A stretch of DNA of 42,369 nt. It comes from an uncultured Anaerococcus sp. GTDB taxonomy: Bacteria > Bacillota > Clostridia > Tissierellales > Peptoniphilaceae. Below, piece after piece: positions 24,222 through 32,557 of this stretch (position 1 is the first letter of the stretch; each line of letters starts with the position of its first letter). The notes beneath the pieces are model-generated. The model made no database searches. It was not told where the DNA came from and was given only the letters and a program-made list of their open reading frames with translations. A program made the translations under genes and the position numbers. The stretch is taken from positions 1 to 42,369 of the forward strand of contig NZ_CALTSY010000018.1 of assembly GCF_943908415.1 (NCBI RefSeq), in the 5' to 3' direction.

Positions 24222-25337
24222 ATGAGTGAAGATAAAAACAAGTTTAAATTTGACGATTTCAATTTAAATAATATAAATTTTACTGAAATAGGTAATTCTA
24301 TAAAAAAATCTGTAAATTCTACCCTAAAAAAATTTACAGAAGTTACAGAAACAGAAAATTTACCCCAGACTAGAAATAAAGAAGTATGCGAACAAAAACC
24401 ACCTGAACTTTCAAAGGCACAGGGCTTTAAAGCACTTTCTATAATTACAGGAATAATTCTACCTATGGTAACTTTTGCTATCTTATTTGACTACTCTACA
24501 TTTAGTAGTTTTGGAGGACTCTTACTTTCCTTATTGATGATTGCAATAACCTTTTTAGTACCATATTTAAGTTGGAAAGTTTGCAAAGAGTATTATAGAT
24601 TAAGTAGTAATTATGTAAGATTTTTAAGAGAACTAGGCAATAATACTGTGATTTCAATAAGAGACTTGGCAAGTTCTGTTGCCCAGAGCGAAGAAAAAAC
24701 TGTAAATGATCTCTTTAAAATGATGAAAAGAGGATATTTTCACCAAGCTCGTATTGTAGAAGATAATTCTCTATTTATCCTAGATATAGCTACCTTCAGA
24801 TTATATAAGGAAAAGAGAAAAGAAATACCTCAAGAAAGAGATAGGAACTCAGCAAATAGTCAAAGAGAAGATGAAAGCTTAGTAGAAGATTTAAGCTCAC
24901 AAAGGGCAAGTGAGATTATAGATACTGGTAATCAAATTTTAGCTAATATTGATAAGAACAAAAACCTTATTAAAGATAGTGTCTTTAGGAATAATTTAGA
25001 TAAGCTAGAGAAAAATTCTTATGATATCTTAAAAATAGTAGAAAAACATCCAGATAAATCCTATGCCCTAAATAAATTCTCAGACTACTATCTACCTACA
25101 GTAGAAAAACTTACAGAAACTTACTACGAGTTTGAACTTATGCGTACAGATGATAGCAGGATAAAAAAATCCATGCACGACATAAACGAATCAATAGTAA
25201 CAATTGCAGAAGCCTTTGATAAGATAAAAGTAGAGCTTTTAGGCGATAGAGCTATGGATATTAAGGCTGATATAGATACTATTAATCTACTTTTGAATCA
25301 AGAAGGCTATGTAGAAGATGATTGGAGTAAAGAATGA
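24222..25337 (+). CDS. XpaC-like membrane protein
   Basis: 371-aa protein of the XpaC/5-bromo-4-chloroindolyl phosphate hydrolysis family, named from a B. subtilis phenotype and of uncertain function. A charged N terminus (1-65) precedes two hydrophobic segments (about 72-90 and 95-120, ALSIITGIILPMVTFAILF, then LLLSLLMIAITFLVPYLSW). The rest is helical and cytoplasmic, with DLASSVAQSEEKTVNDLFKM and LDKLEKNSYDILKIVEKHPD. Its stop overlaps the telA start (4 bp), the pairing seen in B. subtilis xpaC-yaaN and many Firmicutes. The pair may act at the membrane in envelope stress; no enzymatic motif is visible. Confidence 0.8.
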   Translation: MSEDKNKFKFDDFNLNNINFTEIGNSIKKSVNSTLKKFTEVTETENLPQTRNKEVCEQKPPELSKAQGFKALSIITGIILPMVTFAILFDYSTFSSFGGLLLSLLMIAITFLVPYLSWKVCKEYYRLSSNYVRFLRELGNNTVISIRDLASSVAQSEEKTVNDLFKMMKRGYFHQARIVEDNSLFILDIATFRLYKEKRKEIPQERDRNSANSQREDESLVEDLSSQRASEIIDTGNQILANIDKNKNLIKDSVFRNNLDKLEKNSYDILKIVEKHPDKSYALNKFSDYYLPTVEKLTETYYEFELMRTDDSRIKKSMHDINESIVTIAEAFDKIKVELLGDRAMDIKADIDTINLLLNQEGYVEDDWSKE

Positions 25338-26455
25338 GCGATATTGAATTAACCTTAGATGGTGCTAACGAAGAAAAAGATAATAAGCTTGAAAGCATTG
25401 CAAATGAAGGGCCAGATCTTGTTGAAAATAATATCAAGTTTTCTGCTGAAGAAGAAAAAATGATAGATGATTTTTCTAAAAAGATCAGTTTAGAAGATAC
25501 TAATGTTATCCTTCAATATGGTTCTGGTGCTCAAAAAAAGATATCAAACTTTTCTGAAAAAACTTTAGATACTGTAAGAAACAAAGACCTTGGAGAAATA
25601 GGTGGCTTACTTGACTCTGTTGTCATGGATATCAAATCTATGGAACGTGAAGAGTCTTCAGGACCTCTTGGATTTCTTAAAAAACAAGTTAATAAGATAG
25701 ATGATATGAAAGTACGCTATCAATCAGCAGAAAAAAATATAGATGAAGTAGCAAAGGCTCTAGAAAATCATCAAATAACCTTGATGAAAGATATATCCAT
25801 GCTTGATCAAATGTATGACTTAAATGAAGATTATTACAAAGAAATCACCATGTATATAGAAGCAGGCAATAGAAAGCTTAAAGAAACTTATCAAAACGAA
25901 ATCCCAGCCTTAGAAGCTAAGGCAAACGAGAGCAACTTGCCCCTAGATGCCCAAAAGGTAAATGACCTAAAAAGCCAAGCTAATCGCTTTGAAAAGAAGC
26001 TTCACGACCTCGACTTAACACGCATGGTATCTATACAAATGGCCCCACAAATTAGAATGGTACAATCATCTAACTCCATAATGGCAGAAAAAATCCAAAC
26101 CACTATAGTAAACACCATACCCCTATGGAAAAACCAAATGGTACTAGCCTTAGGAATGAATCATACCAACCAAGCCATAGCAACCCAACAAAGGGTAACA
26201 GACCTTACCAATGACTTGCTCCGTAAAAATGCAGATACCCTAAAACAAAATACTATAGAAACTGCTAAAGCTACAGAACGTGGTATAATTGATTTAGATA
26301 CTATAAAACACACCAACGATCAACTTATTTCTACAATAGAAGAAGTTAGAAATATTCAAATCGAAGGTAAGAAAAATAGATCTTTGGCCCAAGCAGAGAT
26401 TGCAAGGCTAGAAGATGAATTAAAAAGCAACTTAACACGTGGAAATACAAATTAG
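25334..26455 (+). CDS. telA: TelA-family toxic anion resistance protein
   Basis: 373-aa TelA/YaaN family protein, mostly long alpha helix. Family pattern: FLKKQVNKIDDMKVRYQSAE, LMKDISMLDQMYDLNEDYY, YIEAGNRKL, QMAPQIRMVQSSNSIMAEKI and TIPLWKNQMVLALGMN. No membrane segment, soluble, possibly peripheral. The family was named for tellurite resistance and is linked to resistance to envelope-active agents in several Firmicutes; mechanism unknown. Overlapping start with xpaC (ATGA) and an 8-bp gap to the next small gene indicate one operon. Confidence 0.9.
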   Translation: MSDIELTLDGANEEKDNKLESIANEGPDLVENNIKFSAEEEKMIDDFSKKISLEDTNVILQYGSGAQKKISNFSEKTLDTVRNKDLGEIGGLLDSVVMDIKSMEREESSGPLGFLKKQVNKIDDMKVRYQSAEKNIDEVAKALENHQITLMKDISMLDQMYDLNEDYYKEITMYIEAGNRKLKETYQNEIPALEAKANESNLPLDAQKVNDLKSQANRFEKKLHDLDLTRMVSIQMAPQIRMVQSSNSIMAEKIQTTIVNTIPLWKNQMVLALGMNHTNQAIATQQRVTDLTNDLLRKNADTLKQNTIETAKATERGIIDLDTIKHTNDQLISTIEEVRNIQIEGKKNRSLAQAEIARLEDELKSNLTRGNTN

Positions 26456-26463
26456 GAGAAACA

Positions 26464-26724
26464 ATGGTAGATATAGGAGATTTTAAATTTGATACTCAAA
26501 TGCTTATAGCAGGAGAGGATCTAGATGAAGATGAAATTTTTGATTATATAACAGAAAACCTTGAAGGAGACAGCCTACTAGCTGTAGGTGATGAAGAACT
26601 AATCAAAATACACTTTCACACAAATAGACCTTGGGAGGTCTTAGAATATGCAGCAAGCCTTGGAGAGATCCATGACATAGTTGTAGAAAATATGCTAAGA
26701 CAAGCAGAAGGCTTAAAGGGATAA
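26464..26724 (+). CDS. Stand-alone FakA/YloV-like domain protein
   Basis: 86 aa. LEGDSLLAVGDEELIKIHFHTNRPWEVLEYAASLGEIHDIVVENM corresponds to the middle region of FakA/YloV (DhaL-like fatty acid kinase), where GDSLVVVGDDxLVKVHVHTxxPGxVL is the usual wording. The kinase N-terminal DhaL domain and the C-terminal DegV-like domain are absent. AGGAGA precedes the ATG and a strong terminator follows directly, so it looks like a deliberate small gene, not the end of a broken one. It could regulate or compete with the complete FakA encoded elsewhere; this is inference. Confidence 0.75.
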   Translation: MVDIGDFKFDTQMLIAGEDLDEDEIFDYITENLEGDSLLAVGDEELIKIHFHTNRPWEVLEYAASLGEIHDIVVENMLRQAEGLKG

Positions 26725-26730
26725 TAAAGT

Positions 26731-26759
26731 AAAACTAGAGCTTCGGTTCTAGTTTTTTT
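26731..26759 (+). terminator. Terminator after the FakA-like gene
   Basis: AAAACTAGAGC (26731-26741), loop TTCG, GTTCTAGTTTT (26746-26756): 11-bp stem with one G-U pair on a C(UUCG)G tetraloop, then T residues. Ends the M16C/xpaC/telA string. Confidence 0.9.
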
Positions 26760-26760
26760 A

Positions 26761-26788
26761 TTGAAAAATTCCTATTTTTTAATATAAT
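26761..26788 (+). promoter_or_regulatory. Promoter of the first EF-hand surface protein gene
   Basis: TTGAAA (26761-26766), 16-bp spacer, TATAAT (26783-26788), 34 bp before the ATG. Confidence 0.6.
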
Positions 26789-26822
26789 AGTAGGAAAGAA
26801 AGTATAAAAGAGAGAGTAAATT

Positions 26823-28217
26823 ATGAATAGTAAAAAATATATAGGAGCTTTTGTCCTAAGTTTTGCTTTACTACTAGCTTCACCACATACAAATGCGTCA
26901 GCAAATGAAGCTAATATAAAAACAGAGCAAAATCCTATAATAGCAGAAAATGAGAATATAGAAAAACTTCCTAATTTTGATATGGCATCCAAGATGGAAA
27001 TCCAATCTTATAAAGAAGCTAAAGAGATATCAAAAGAAGATAGCGATAATCTCTTAAGTAACTTTGGGGATGAATATCAAACACGCCTAGAATTAGCTAA
27101 AGAAATAAAACTTTTAGAAAAATACAATTATGAAAATAAAGACCTCATAAAAGAATCTTATAAGCTTTTAAATAGCTATGATTTTGATAAAATCATAAAT
27201 CAAATAGACCTATTAAGTAACACAATAGATGAAATCCAAAAGCAAAATCCTGAAAATACTATTGAATTAGATAAAGATGAAGAAAAATCTATAGAAGATA
27301 GTATCAAATATTTTTTAAAAGATGGATTTCTAATATATGAAGATAATAAGGAAAATGAGGACTTGAATGCCTTTATAGAAGCAATCAAAAACTCTAAATC
27401 CTACTACCTAGCAGATGATGATTCAATAGAAAAATATGATCAAGTAATTGATACAGCAAGCAAAGCTAAAGAATCTAGTGAAGCTTATGATCTATTATAT
27501 GACTTTATTAAAAGCTCAGATAAAGAATCATTCGATCTTGATAAATATAGTGAAAGTACAGATATATCAAACAAAGCTTTCACAGCTTCAAATAGCGAAA
27601 ATGTAGAAGAGGAATCAGCAGTTGAGGAAACGACAATAGAAAATCCAAGCCAAGCAACAAGCAATGAAACTTCTACAAACAGTGAGTCAGCTTTTCTTAA
27701 AAATGATAAGACAAGTGCCAAATATAATGAACTATCAGACTCTCAAAAACGAGAACTTGATGCTATAGATACAAATAAAGATGGAAAAATTTCAAAAGAT
27801 GAGCTAGATAACTCAGCTAACTATACCTCAAATCTTAGTGAAGATTCTTGGATTTATCCTTTTACAGAAGAAGCTTTAAGCAAAGATAATAGTGAAAATT
27901 CAAGTTCAACTAGTGATGACAATAATACAAGCTCAAATAAAGCTGTACCTAAGACAGTCACTATAGATGATGAAGAAAGTAACAAGCCATCAGAGACAAC
28001 TTCAAATACAGATGATAATTCTGGCAAGGGCGGATTTAATGAAAGCGAAGATTCTGATAAAACGCAAACTCCAGAAACTGTTACTACAGAAAATACTTCA
28101 GCAGCCAGTGTAGTCAAAACAGGTATAGAAGGCAGCAAAATAGTAATAGCCATCCTACTAATAGCCCTTATTGCTTACTACTTTATGGTGAAAGATAAGG
28201 ATAAAAAGAATAAGTAG
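26823..28217 (+). CDS. Secreted EF-hand protein with VKTG sorting tail
   Basis: 464 aa, unrecognised as a known family. Signal peptide at 1-27 (YIGAFVLSFALLLAS, then NASA). A helical, acidic N-terminal region (about 40-245) includes a module (181-225) that resembles one in the next protein. At about 298-348 is YNELSDSQKRELDAI followed by a canonical 12-residue EF-hand loop (316-327, DTNKDGKISKDE) and DSWIYPF. A long Ser/Thr/Asn/Asp-rich spacer (350-428) leads to VKTG (431-434), a hydrophobic segment and a Lys-rich end, the layout of a cell-wall sorting signal. It has its own promoter and terminator. Likely a calcium-binding surface protein; ligand unknown. Confidence 0.75.
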   Translation: MNSKKYIGAFVLSFALLLASPHTNASANEANIKTEQNPIIAENENIEKLPNFDMASKMEIQSYKEAKEISKEDSDNLLSNFGDEYQTRLELAKEIKLLEKYNYENKDLIKESYKLLNSYDFDKIINQIDLLSNTIDEIQKQNPENTIELDKDEEKSIEDSIKYFLKDGFLIYEDNKENEDLNAFIEAIKNSKSYYLADDDSIEKYDQVIDTASKAKESSEAYDLLYDFIKSSDKESFDLDKYSESTDISNKAFTASNSENVEEESAVEETTIENPSQATSNETSTNSESAFLKNDKTSAKYNELSDSQKRELDAIDTNKDGKISKDELDNSANYTSNLSEDSWIYPFTEEALSKDNSENSSSTSDDNNTSSNKAVPKTVTIDDEESNKPSETTSNTDDNSGKGGFNESEDSDKTQTPETVTTENTSAASVVKTGIEGSKIVIAILLIALIAYYFMVKDKDKKNK

Positions 28218-28229
28218 ATAAGATATTTT

Positions 28230-28258
28230 AAAGAATCTGCTAAGGTAGATTCTTTTTT
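28230..28258 (+). terminator. Terminator after the first EF-hand protein gene
   Basis: AAAGAATCT (28230-28238), 8-base loop, AGATTCTTT (28247-28255), then T residues to 28258. Confidence 0.8.
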
Positions 28259-28282
28259 ATTGCTCTCATAAGCTAATTAGTA

Positions 28283-28291
28283 TGATATAAT
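28283..28291 (+). promoter_or_regulatory. Extended -10 of the second EF-hand protein gene
   Basis: TGATATAAT (28283-28291) is an extended -10 element, 21 bp before the ATG; AGAGGTG is the ribosome binding site. Confidence 0.45.
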
Positions 28292-28312
28292 AACATAATA
28301 AAGAGGTGAATT

Positions 28313-29962
28313 ATGAAATTTAAAAAATACACTTTCCTTATCCTAGTCCTAAACTTAGTATTATCAAGTAAGATATCCTATGCTAATGAAATGGACCCTA
28401 GACAGAACAATAATAATATAAGATTAGAAGAAGAAAACCCTAATGAAAACTTCTATGAAGATTCAGCTGATGTCAAAAAAGAAGAGCTTACAAACTACAT
28501 AGAAACAATAAAAACTAGTGAGGATTATTTATCTGCCTCACCAGACAATAAAGTACTCTATGATAATGCTATAGAATTTAATTCTAGAGCTTTAGAGACA
28601 GATAATGAAAAATGGATTGCATTTTCCTATTACAATCTAGAAAAGGATATTGAAACCATAAAAGAAATCCAAGATCCAAACAGCCCTATTCTAGCTAATG
28701 TAAATAAAGATTCATCATTTTATAAAAATACTGAATATAAAATTGCATATCTAAGGCTTAGCAAAGAGGAACAAGATACCCTAGATAATCTAAAAGAAAG
28801 TATGGGTAATCAAAAATACTTAACAATTGCCAACCTTGAATCTTCACATAAATATAGCACACCAATATTTTTTAGCGATTGGTTTTATCCTTTCATGAAA
28901 GATGCTGATAAAGATGGCACTGTCGGTGAAACAGAAGCCGAGCGTAATGCTTTTGCTAAGGATAAAGATCTATACGAAACTTATAGAAACACCAAACCAG
29001 AAGATCGAAGTAATCTAAGAGAAAAATTAGGTAAAAATGAAAATAACAAAGAATCACAATCTCCAACAAATCCTCCTAGTATAACTATAGTAGACACTCC
29101 AAGTGATGAGGATAAGCTAAACTCAGATTCTAAAGAAAAAGACGATACAAAAACGACAGATGATAGTTCTAGCAAGGAAAAAGAAAGATATTCATCTATA
29201 TTCTATATGAGAAGTAAAACACGCAAGGCCTACATAGAGCTTACTGATGAACAAAAAGCAGAACTAGATAATATGAATACTGATGGCAATGAGTATTTGA
29301 GTATTGAGGATCTAGAAAAATCTGGTCGCTATAAGCTACCAATTATAAAAGATAAAGATTGGCTGTATCCTTTCATGCTTGATACAAACGAAGATGGTTT
29401 TATAGATGAGGACGATAGGAATAAGTCATCTCTTAATGAAAAAGATAAGAATAATAATAGACAAAAAGAAGGAACTAAGGCAGAAGCTACAGATAAAAAT
29501 CCTACGAATACTTATAACTCAGTCTTCTATGATAATCAAAAAACTCGACAAGCTTATATAAATCTAACAGATGAACAAAGAGGGCTGCTTGATAAAATCA
29601 ATACAGATAATAAGTATCCTTTGACAATAGAAGAGCTACTAGCTTCTAATTTATTTAAGCTTCCCATAAGAGAGTCTGACTGGATTTATCCATTTATGGT
29701 TGATGAAAATAACAATGGAATAATTGGAGAAGACTATAACTCAAATGAAGTTAAAGAAAATAATCAAAACACCTCACAAGTTGCTCCAAGTAAAGTTTCT
29801 ACTTTTAAAACAAATATAAAAGAAGACCTTCCTAGAAGTAATCCAAGTGAGAAAATAGTTGCAAATAAGAATGTAAAAACAGGAGTAAGTAGATTAAACT
29901 TACCCATAGCTTTAATAGCTATATCTTCTTGTGTCCTTGTTTTTATAAAAAGATATAAATAA
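28313..29962 (+). CDS. Secreted protein with three paired EF-hand-like repeats
   Basis: 549 aa, paralogue of the preceding protein. Signal peptide at 1-24 (FLILVLNLVLSSKISYA). A helical module at about 55-95 matches one in the paralogue. Three repeats of about 70 residues follow at 137-208, 297-368 and 405-475. Each reads Y-x-x-L-T-x-E-Q-x3-L-D, then S-I-x-x-L, then P-x4-DW-x-YPFM and an acidic loop. The second loops are EF-hand-like in repeats 1 and 2 (DADKDGTVGETE, DTNEDGFIDEDD), while repeat 3 is degenerate. Low-complexity charged linkers separate them. The C terminus has VKTG (521-524), a hydrophobic stretch and KRYK, a sorting-type tail. Probably a Ca2+-dependent surface protein; function unknown. 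Confidence 0.75.
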   Translation: MKFKKYTFLILVLNLVLSSKISYANEMDPRQNNNNIRLEEENPNENFYEDSADVKKEELTNYIETIKTSEDYLSASPDNKVLYDNAIEFNSRALETDNEKWIAFSYYNLEKDIETIKEIQDPNSPILANVNKDSSFYKNTEYKIAYLRLSKEEQDTLDNLKESMGNQKYLTIANLESSHKYSTPIFFSDWFYPFMKDADKDGTVGETEAERNAFAKDKDLYETYRNTKPEDRSNLREKLGKNENNKESQSPTNPPSITIVDTPSDEDKLNSDSKEKDDTKTTDDSSSKEKERYSSIFYMRSKTRKAYIELTDEQKAELDNMNTDGNEYLSIEDLEKSGRYKLPIIKDKDWLYPFMLDTNEDGFIDEDDRNKSSLNEKDKNNNRQKEGTKAEATDKNPTNTYNSVFYDNQKTRQAYINLTDEQRGLLDKINTDNKYPLTIEELLASNLFKLPIRESDWIYPFMVDENNNGIIGEDYNSNEVKENNQNTSQVAPSKVSTFKTNIKEDLPRSNPSEKIVANKNVKTGVSRLNLPIALIAISSCVLVFIKRYK

Positions 29963-30044
29963 AACTACCATATATAAGTTACTGACATCCTTAAATTGGT
30001 TTATATCCCAATTTTTGGAGGTCAGCTTATATTTTGGTAGTTTT
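29961..30044. terminator. Very long nested hairpin, likely bidirectional terminator
   Basis: Outer arms AAAACTACCA (29961-29970) / TGGTAGTTTT (30035-30044), then ATATAAG / CTTATAT, CTGAC / GTCAG, TCC / GGA, and inner AAATTGG (29993-29999) / CCAATTT (30008-30014). About 32 bp pair in all. T-runs follow on plus and A-runs precede, between two convergent genes. The size and nested arms would also suit a small non-autonomous element. Confidence 0.65.
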
Positions 30045-30058
30045 TTCTTTATCTTTAT

Positions 30059-30754
30059 TCATTTTTCCAAGCTAGCAATCTCATCCGCAAAATTTTTAGC
30101 TATATTCTGTGGTCTTGTTATAGCTCCGCCTACTACAACTGTATGAGCCCCTAGCTCTAAGACTCTTTTAGCTTTTTGAGGACTATCTATATTTCCCTCT
30201 GCTATTACAGGATGCTTACAATTATCAATTATAGTTCTAATAATTTCAAAATCATTTGCATCTATCTTATCTCCTTGGCTTTCTTTAGTATAGCCTACAA
30301 GAGTTGTACCTATAAAGTCAAAGCCAAGTTTATCAGCAAATATTGCTTCATCAACTGTAGAACAATCTGCCATAAGTTTTAGATTAGGATATTTTTGTCT
30401 AATCTCACTATAAAATTCTTCAAGAGTCTTACCACCAGGTCTCTTTCTATTTGTAGCATCTAAGGCTATAACATCTACATCAATAGCTGCAAGCTTATCT
30501 ACTTCTTTCATAGTAGTTGTTATATAAATCTCACTATTAGCATAATCTTTTTTTATTATCCCTATTATAGGAAGATCTACATTTTTTCTAATCTCTTTGA
30601 TATCTTCGACTGTATTAGCACGGATACCTGCTGCACCACCTTCTTTAGCAGCTAGCGCCATCCTACCCATTATAAAAGATGAATGTAGCGGCTCATCTTC
30701 TAAAGCTTGACATGATACTATTAATTTCTTTTCTACTTGCTCTTTAAAATTCAC
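30059..30754 (-). CDS. nanE: N-acetylmannosamine-6-phosphate 2-epimerase
   Basis: 231-aa TIM-barrel epimerase that converts ManNAc-6-phosphate to GlcNAc-6-phosphate in sialic acid and ManNAc use. Family wording: VSCQALEDEPLHSS at the N terminus, AKEGGAAGIRAN, PIIGIIKKDY, VIALDATNRKRPGG, LMADCSTVDEA, GTTLVGYT, PVIAEGNI and VVVGGAITRP. It is the last gene of a string beginning with the tsa genes (41 bp after the S41 lipoprotein gene), and no other nan gene is in the window. The sugar operon at the left end might supply related phosphosugars, but no direct link is visible. Confidence 0.94.
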   Translation of the reverse strand: MNFKEQVEKKLIVSCQALEDEPLHSSFIMGRMALAAKEGGAAGIRANTVEDIKEIRKNVDLPIIGIIKKDYANSEIYITTTMKEVDKLAAIDVDVIALDATNRKRPGGKTLEEFYSEIRQKYPNLKLMADCSTVDEAIFADKLGFDFIGTTLVGYTKESQGDKIDANDFEIIRTIIDNCKHPVIAEGNIDSPQKAKRVLELGAHTVVVGGAITRPQNIAKNFADEIASLEK

Positions 30755-30795
30755 TAACTTTCTCCTTTATTAGTAAAACCATTTGATTGATAAAA

Positions 30796-32202
30796 TTAAA
30801 AATTGCCAGCTTCTATCTCTTCTATAGTTTCAAGAGAGCTTCTAAAGCTTCCTGATTGTATATCTGGACTTGTCTTTTTTTCTGCATTTATTGATCCATC
30901 AGGTGCATATCCTAGGGTATTTGTATAGGTAAATACTAGTCCTGAGTTAGGCATAACATCATTGATTACTCCTAGGGTTATGCCATCTCCCCCAGTTTTT
31001 TCTCCTACCAATGTAGCTGATTCGCTATGTTTCATAAAGCTTGCCATACCTTCTGCTGCTGAAAATACCGCATTGTCTACTAAAAGATAGATATTTCCAT
31101 CAAAACCATAATTTTTATTTGTCTCATCTGGACTTATACTTATCTCATCCTTTATATAGTAGTCAAATTTTTTTAAATCACTTGCATGGTCTAGCTTTAT
31201 AGCTGATATATCGACATTACTTAATTTCTCTACATTTAATGTGTCATCAGCAAGGATTAACTTTGCCCTATCCGAATCCTTAAAAAATAGATTGTTAGTA
31301 ACTGATTTTTCACTGGTTAAAAGTTTTGGTAATAGGAACTTTTGCCAATATTCCATATTGCCGCCATAATTTTCTCTAATGTCTATAACTAGAGCAGTAT
31401 AGAGGTGTTTATTACGCAAAAATTCATTTAATACTTCCTGGTCAGCGGAAAATTTGTCTGGATCGACCATGCCATTTATCTTTAAAATAGCTATGCCTTC
31501 ATTGCTAGTATCAAGGACCATATTAGCTCCCTGCTTCTTGCTTCCTAACGAAAAAGCCAATTTGCTATTATTTCTGCTTGCTTCTTTGGTCTGCTTGCCC
31601 TCTATATTATAGCGATTTCTCACTACTTGCTTGTTTAAGTTTAAAAATTCATAATAAATTGATGGCGAATTCCAATTTTTAGAATAATAGTCTATGGTAT
31701 TTTTTACATAGGCACTATCTGCAATCCTTGCATGATGATTGTTAAGCTCTCCCATTATACCAGTCATTACATCTATAAATTCTTGGTCACTCTTAGCTTC
31801 TGATACTCTCTTTAGGTATTTATTATAATTTCCCAAAAAATCTATATTTTGCTCTCTTTTTAAAACCTCAAAAAACGGATAATTTTCTTTAAGCTCTTCA
31901 AAGACATAGTTAAAATCTTCAATCATTTCTTTATTTGTAAGCTCATCAGGGCTTTCTGGTGCTGGTAGTTGCAACTTAGGTGATCTTTCCAAATCCTTAT
32001 ACCATTCTAGATAGCTATCTACATCAAATCTATCTATATTATCCGGGTAAAATTCACTACTCTTGCCATCAAATCCACCCTTATCTACTATAGTCTTGGT
32101 ACGATTAGCTTCTAATTTATCCAACCTTCTCTTAGCACACGATGTACTTATGAGCATAAAAACAAGGATTAGACAAAAAACTTTAGCTTTATTTTTCATC
32201 AA
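30796..32202 (-). CDS. S41-family peptidase lipoprotein
   Basis: Surface lipoprotein of 468 aa. The signal sequence ends in a lipobox (LISTSC, Cys near residue 22), so it should be anchored outside the membrane. A C-terminal-processing-peptidase-like S41 domain occupies about 230-450: ALVIDIRENYGGNMEYWQ, then VDNAVFSAAEGMASFM with the likely nucleophile Ser, and LVGEKTGGDGI with the likely catalytic Lys. No PDZ domain is evident, as in tricorn-like/retinol-binding S41 proteins. The region 90-190 is helical (NYVFEELKENYPFFE). It overlaps the preceding small membrane protein gene by 14 bp. Substrate unknown. Confidence 0.85.
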   Translation of the reverse strand: MMKNKAKVFCLILVFMLISTSCAKRRLDKLEANRTKTIVDKGGFDGKSSEFYPDNIDRFDVDSYLEWYKDLERSPKLQLPAPESPDELTNKEMIEDFNYVFEELKENYPFFEVLKREQNIDFLGNYNKYLKRVSEAKSDQEFIDVMTGIMGELNNHHARIADSAYVKNTIDYYSKNWNSPSIYYEFLNLNKQVVRNRYNIEGKQTKEASRNNSKLAFSLGSKKQGANMVLDTSNEGIAILKINGMVDPDKFSADQEVLNEFLRNKHLYTALVIDIRENYGGNMEYWQKFLLPKLLTSEKSVTNNLFFKDSDRAKLILADDTLNVEKLSNVDISAIKLDHASDLKKFDYYIKDEISISPDETNKNYGFDGNIYLLVDNAVFSAAEGMASFMKHSESATLVGEKTGGDGITLGVINDVMPNSGLVFTYTNTLGYAPDGSINAEKKTSPDIQSGSFRSSLETIEEIEAGNF

Positions 32203-32545
32203 ATCCTCCTTTTAGGGCATAGTCTCTTTTATATAGCTCATAAATTACTGCAATATTTCCTATAGGGTTTACAAGTGAAAATACCACTATGCTTATAGCT
32301 AAAAAATTAAGGCGCCTCTTTTCGCTTCTTGATATGGCTGCAAGGCTTGTAAGCCTTCTTGTTCTAAGGCTGGCAATTCCATAAAGCATTGCTAGAATAC
32401 CAAAGATAATTTCAAAAATTTCCTTATAGTAAATCCCAAAGGCTAAAACACCAGCTCCACATATAATCCAAATTACAGAACTAGTAGTCTTCATTCTATT
32501 ATATTTTTTTAATAAATTAGTATTTTCACTTCTTTTATTTCTCAT
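32189..32545 (-). CDS. Small membrane protein, unknown
   Basis: 118 aa, not recognised. Hydrophobic segments at about 23-40 (SVIWIICGAGVLAFGIY), 46-60 (IFEIIFGILAMLYGI) and 80-98 (LAISIVVFSLVNPIGNI) suggest three membrane passes with a basic cytoplasmic loop (RTRRL and SRSEKRR). It starts 12 bp after tsaD and overlaps the lipoprotein gene, so it is translated from the same message. A role with the S41 lipoprotein is possible from coupling only. Confidence 0.65.
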   Translation of the reverse strand: MRNKRSENTNLLKKYNRMKTTSSVIWIICGAGVLAFGIYYKEIFEIIFGILAMLYGIASLRTRRLTSLAAISRSEKRRLNFLAISIVVFSLVNPIGNIAVIYELYKRDYALKGGFDEK

Positions 32546-32557
32546 AGGTCAATTATA

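Noticed and set aside
27200..28153. Minus-strand frames opposite the first EF-hand protein gene
   Set aside because: They are Ser/Leu-rich translations of low-complexity coding DNA, a usual shadow effect.
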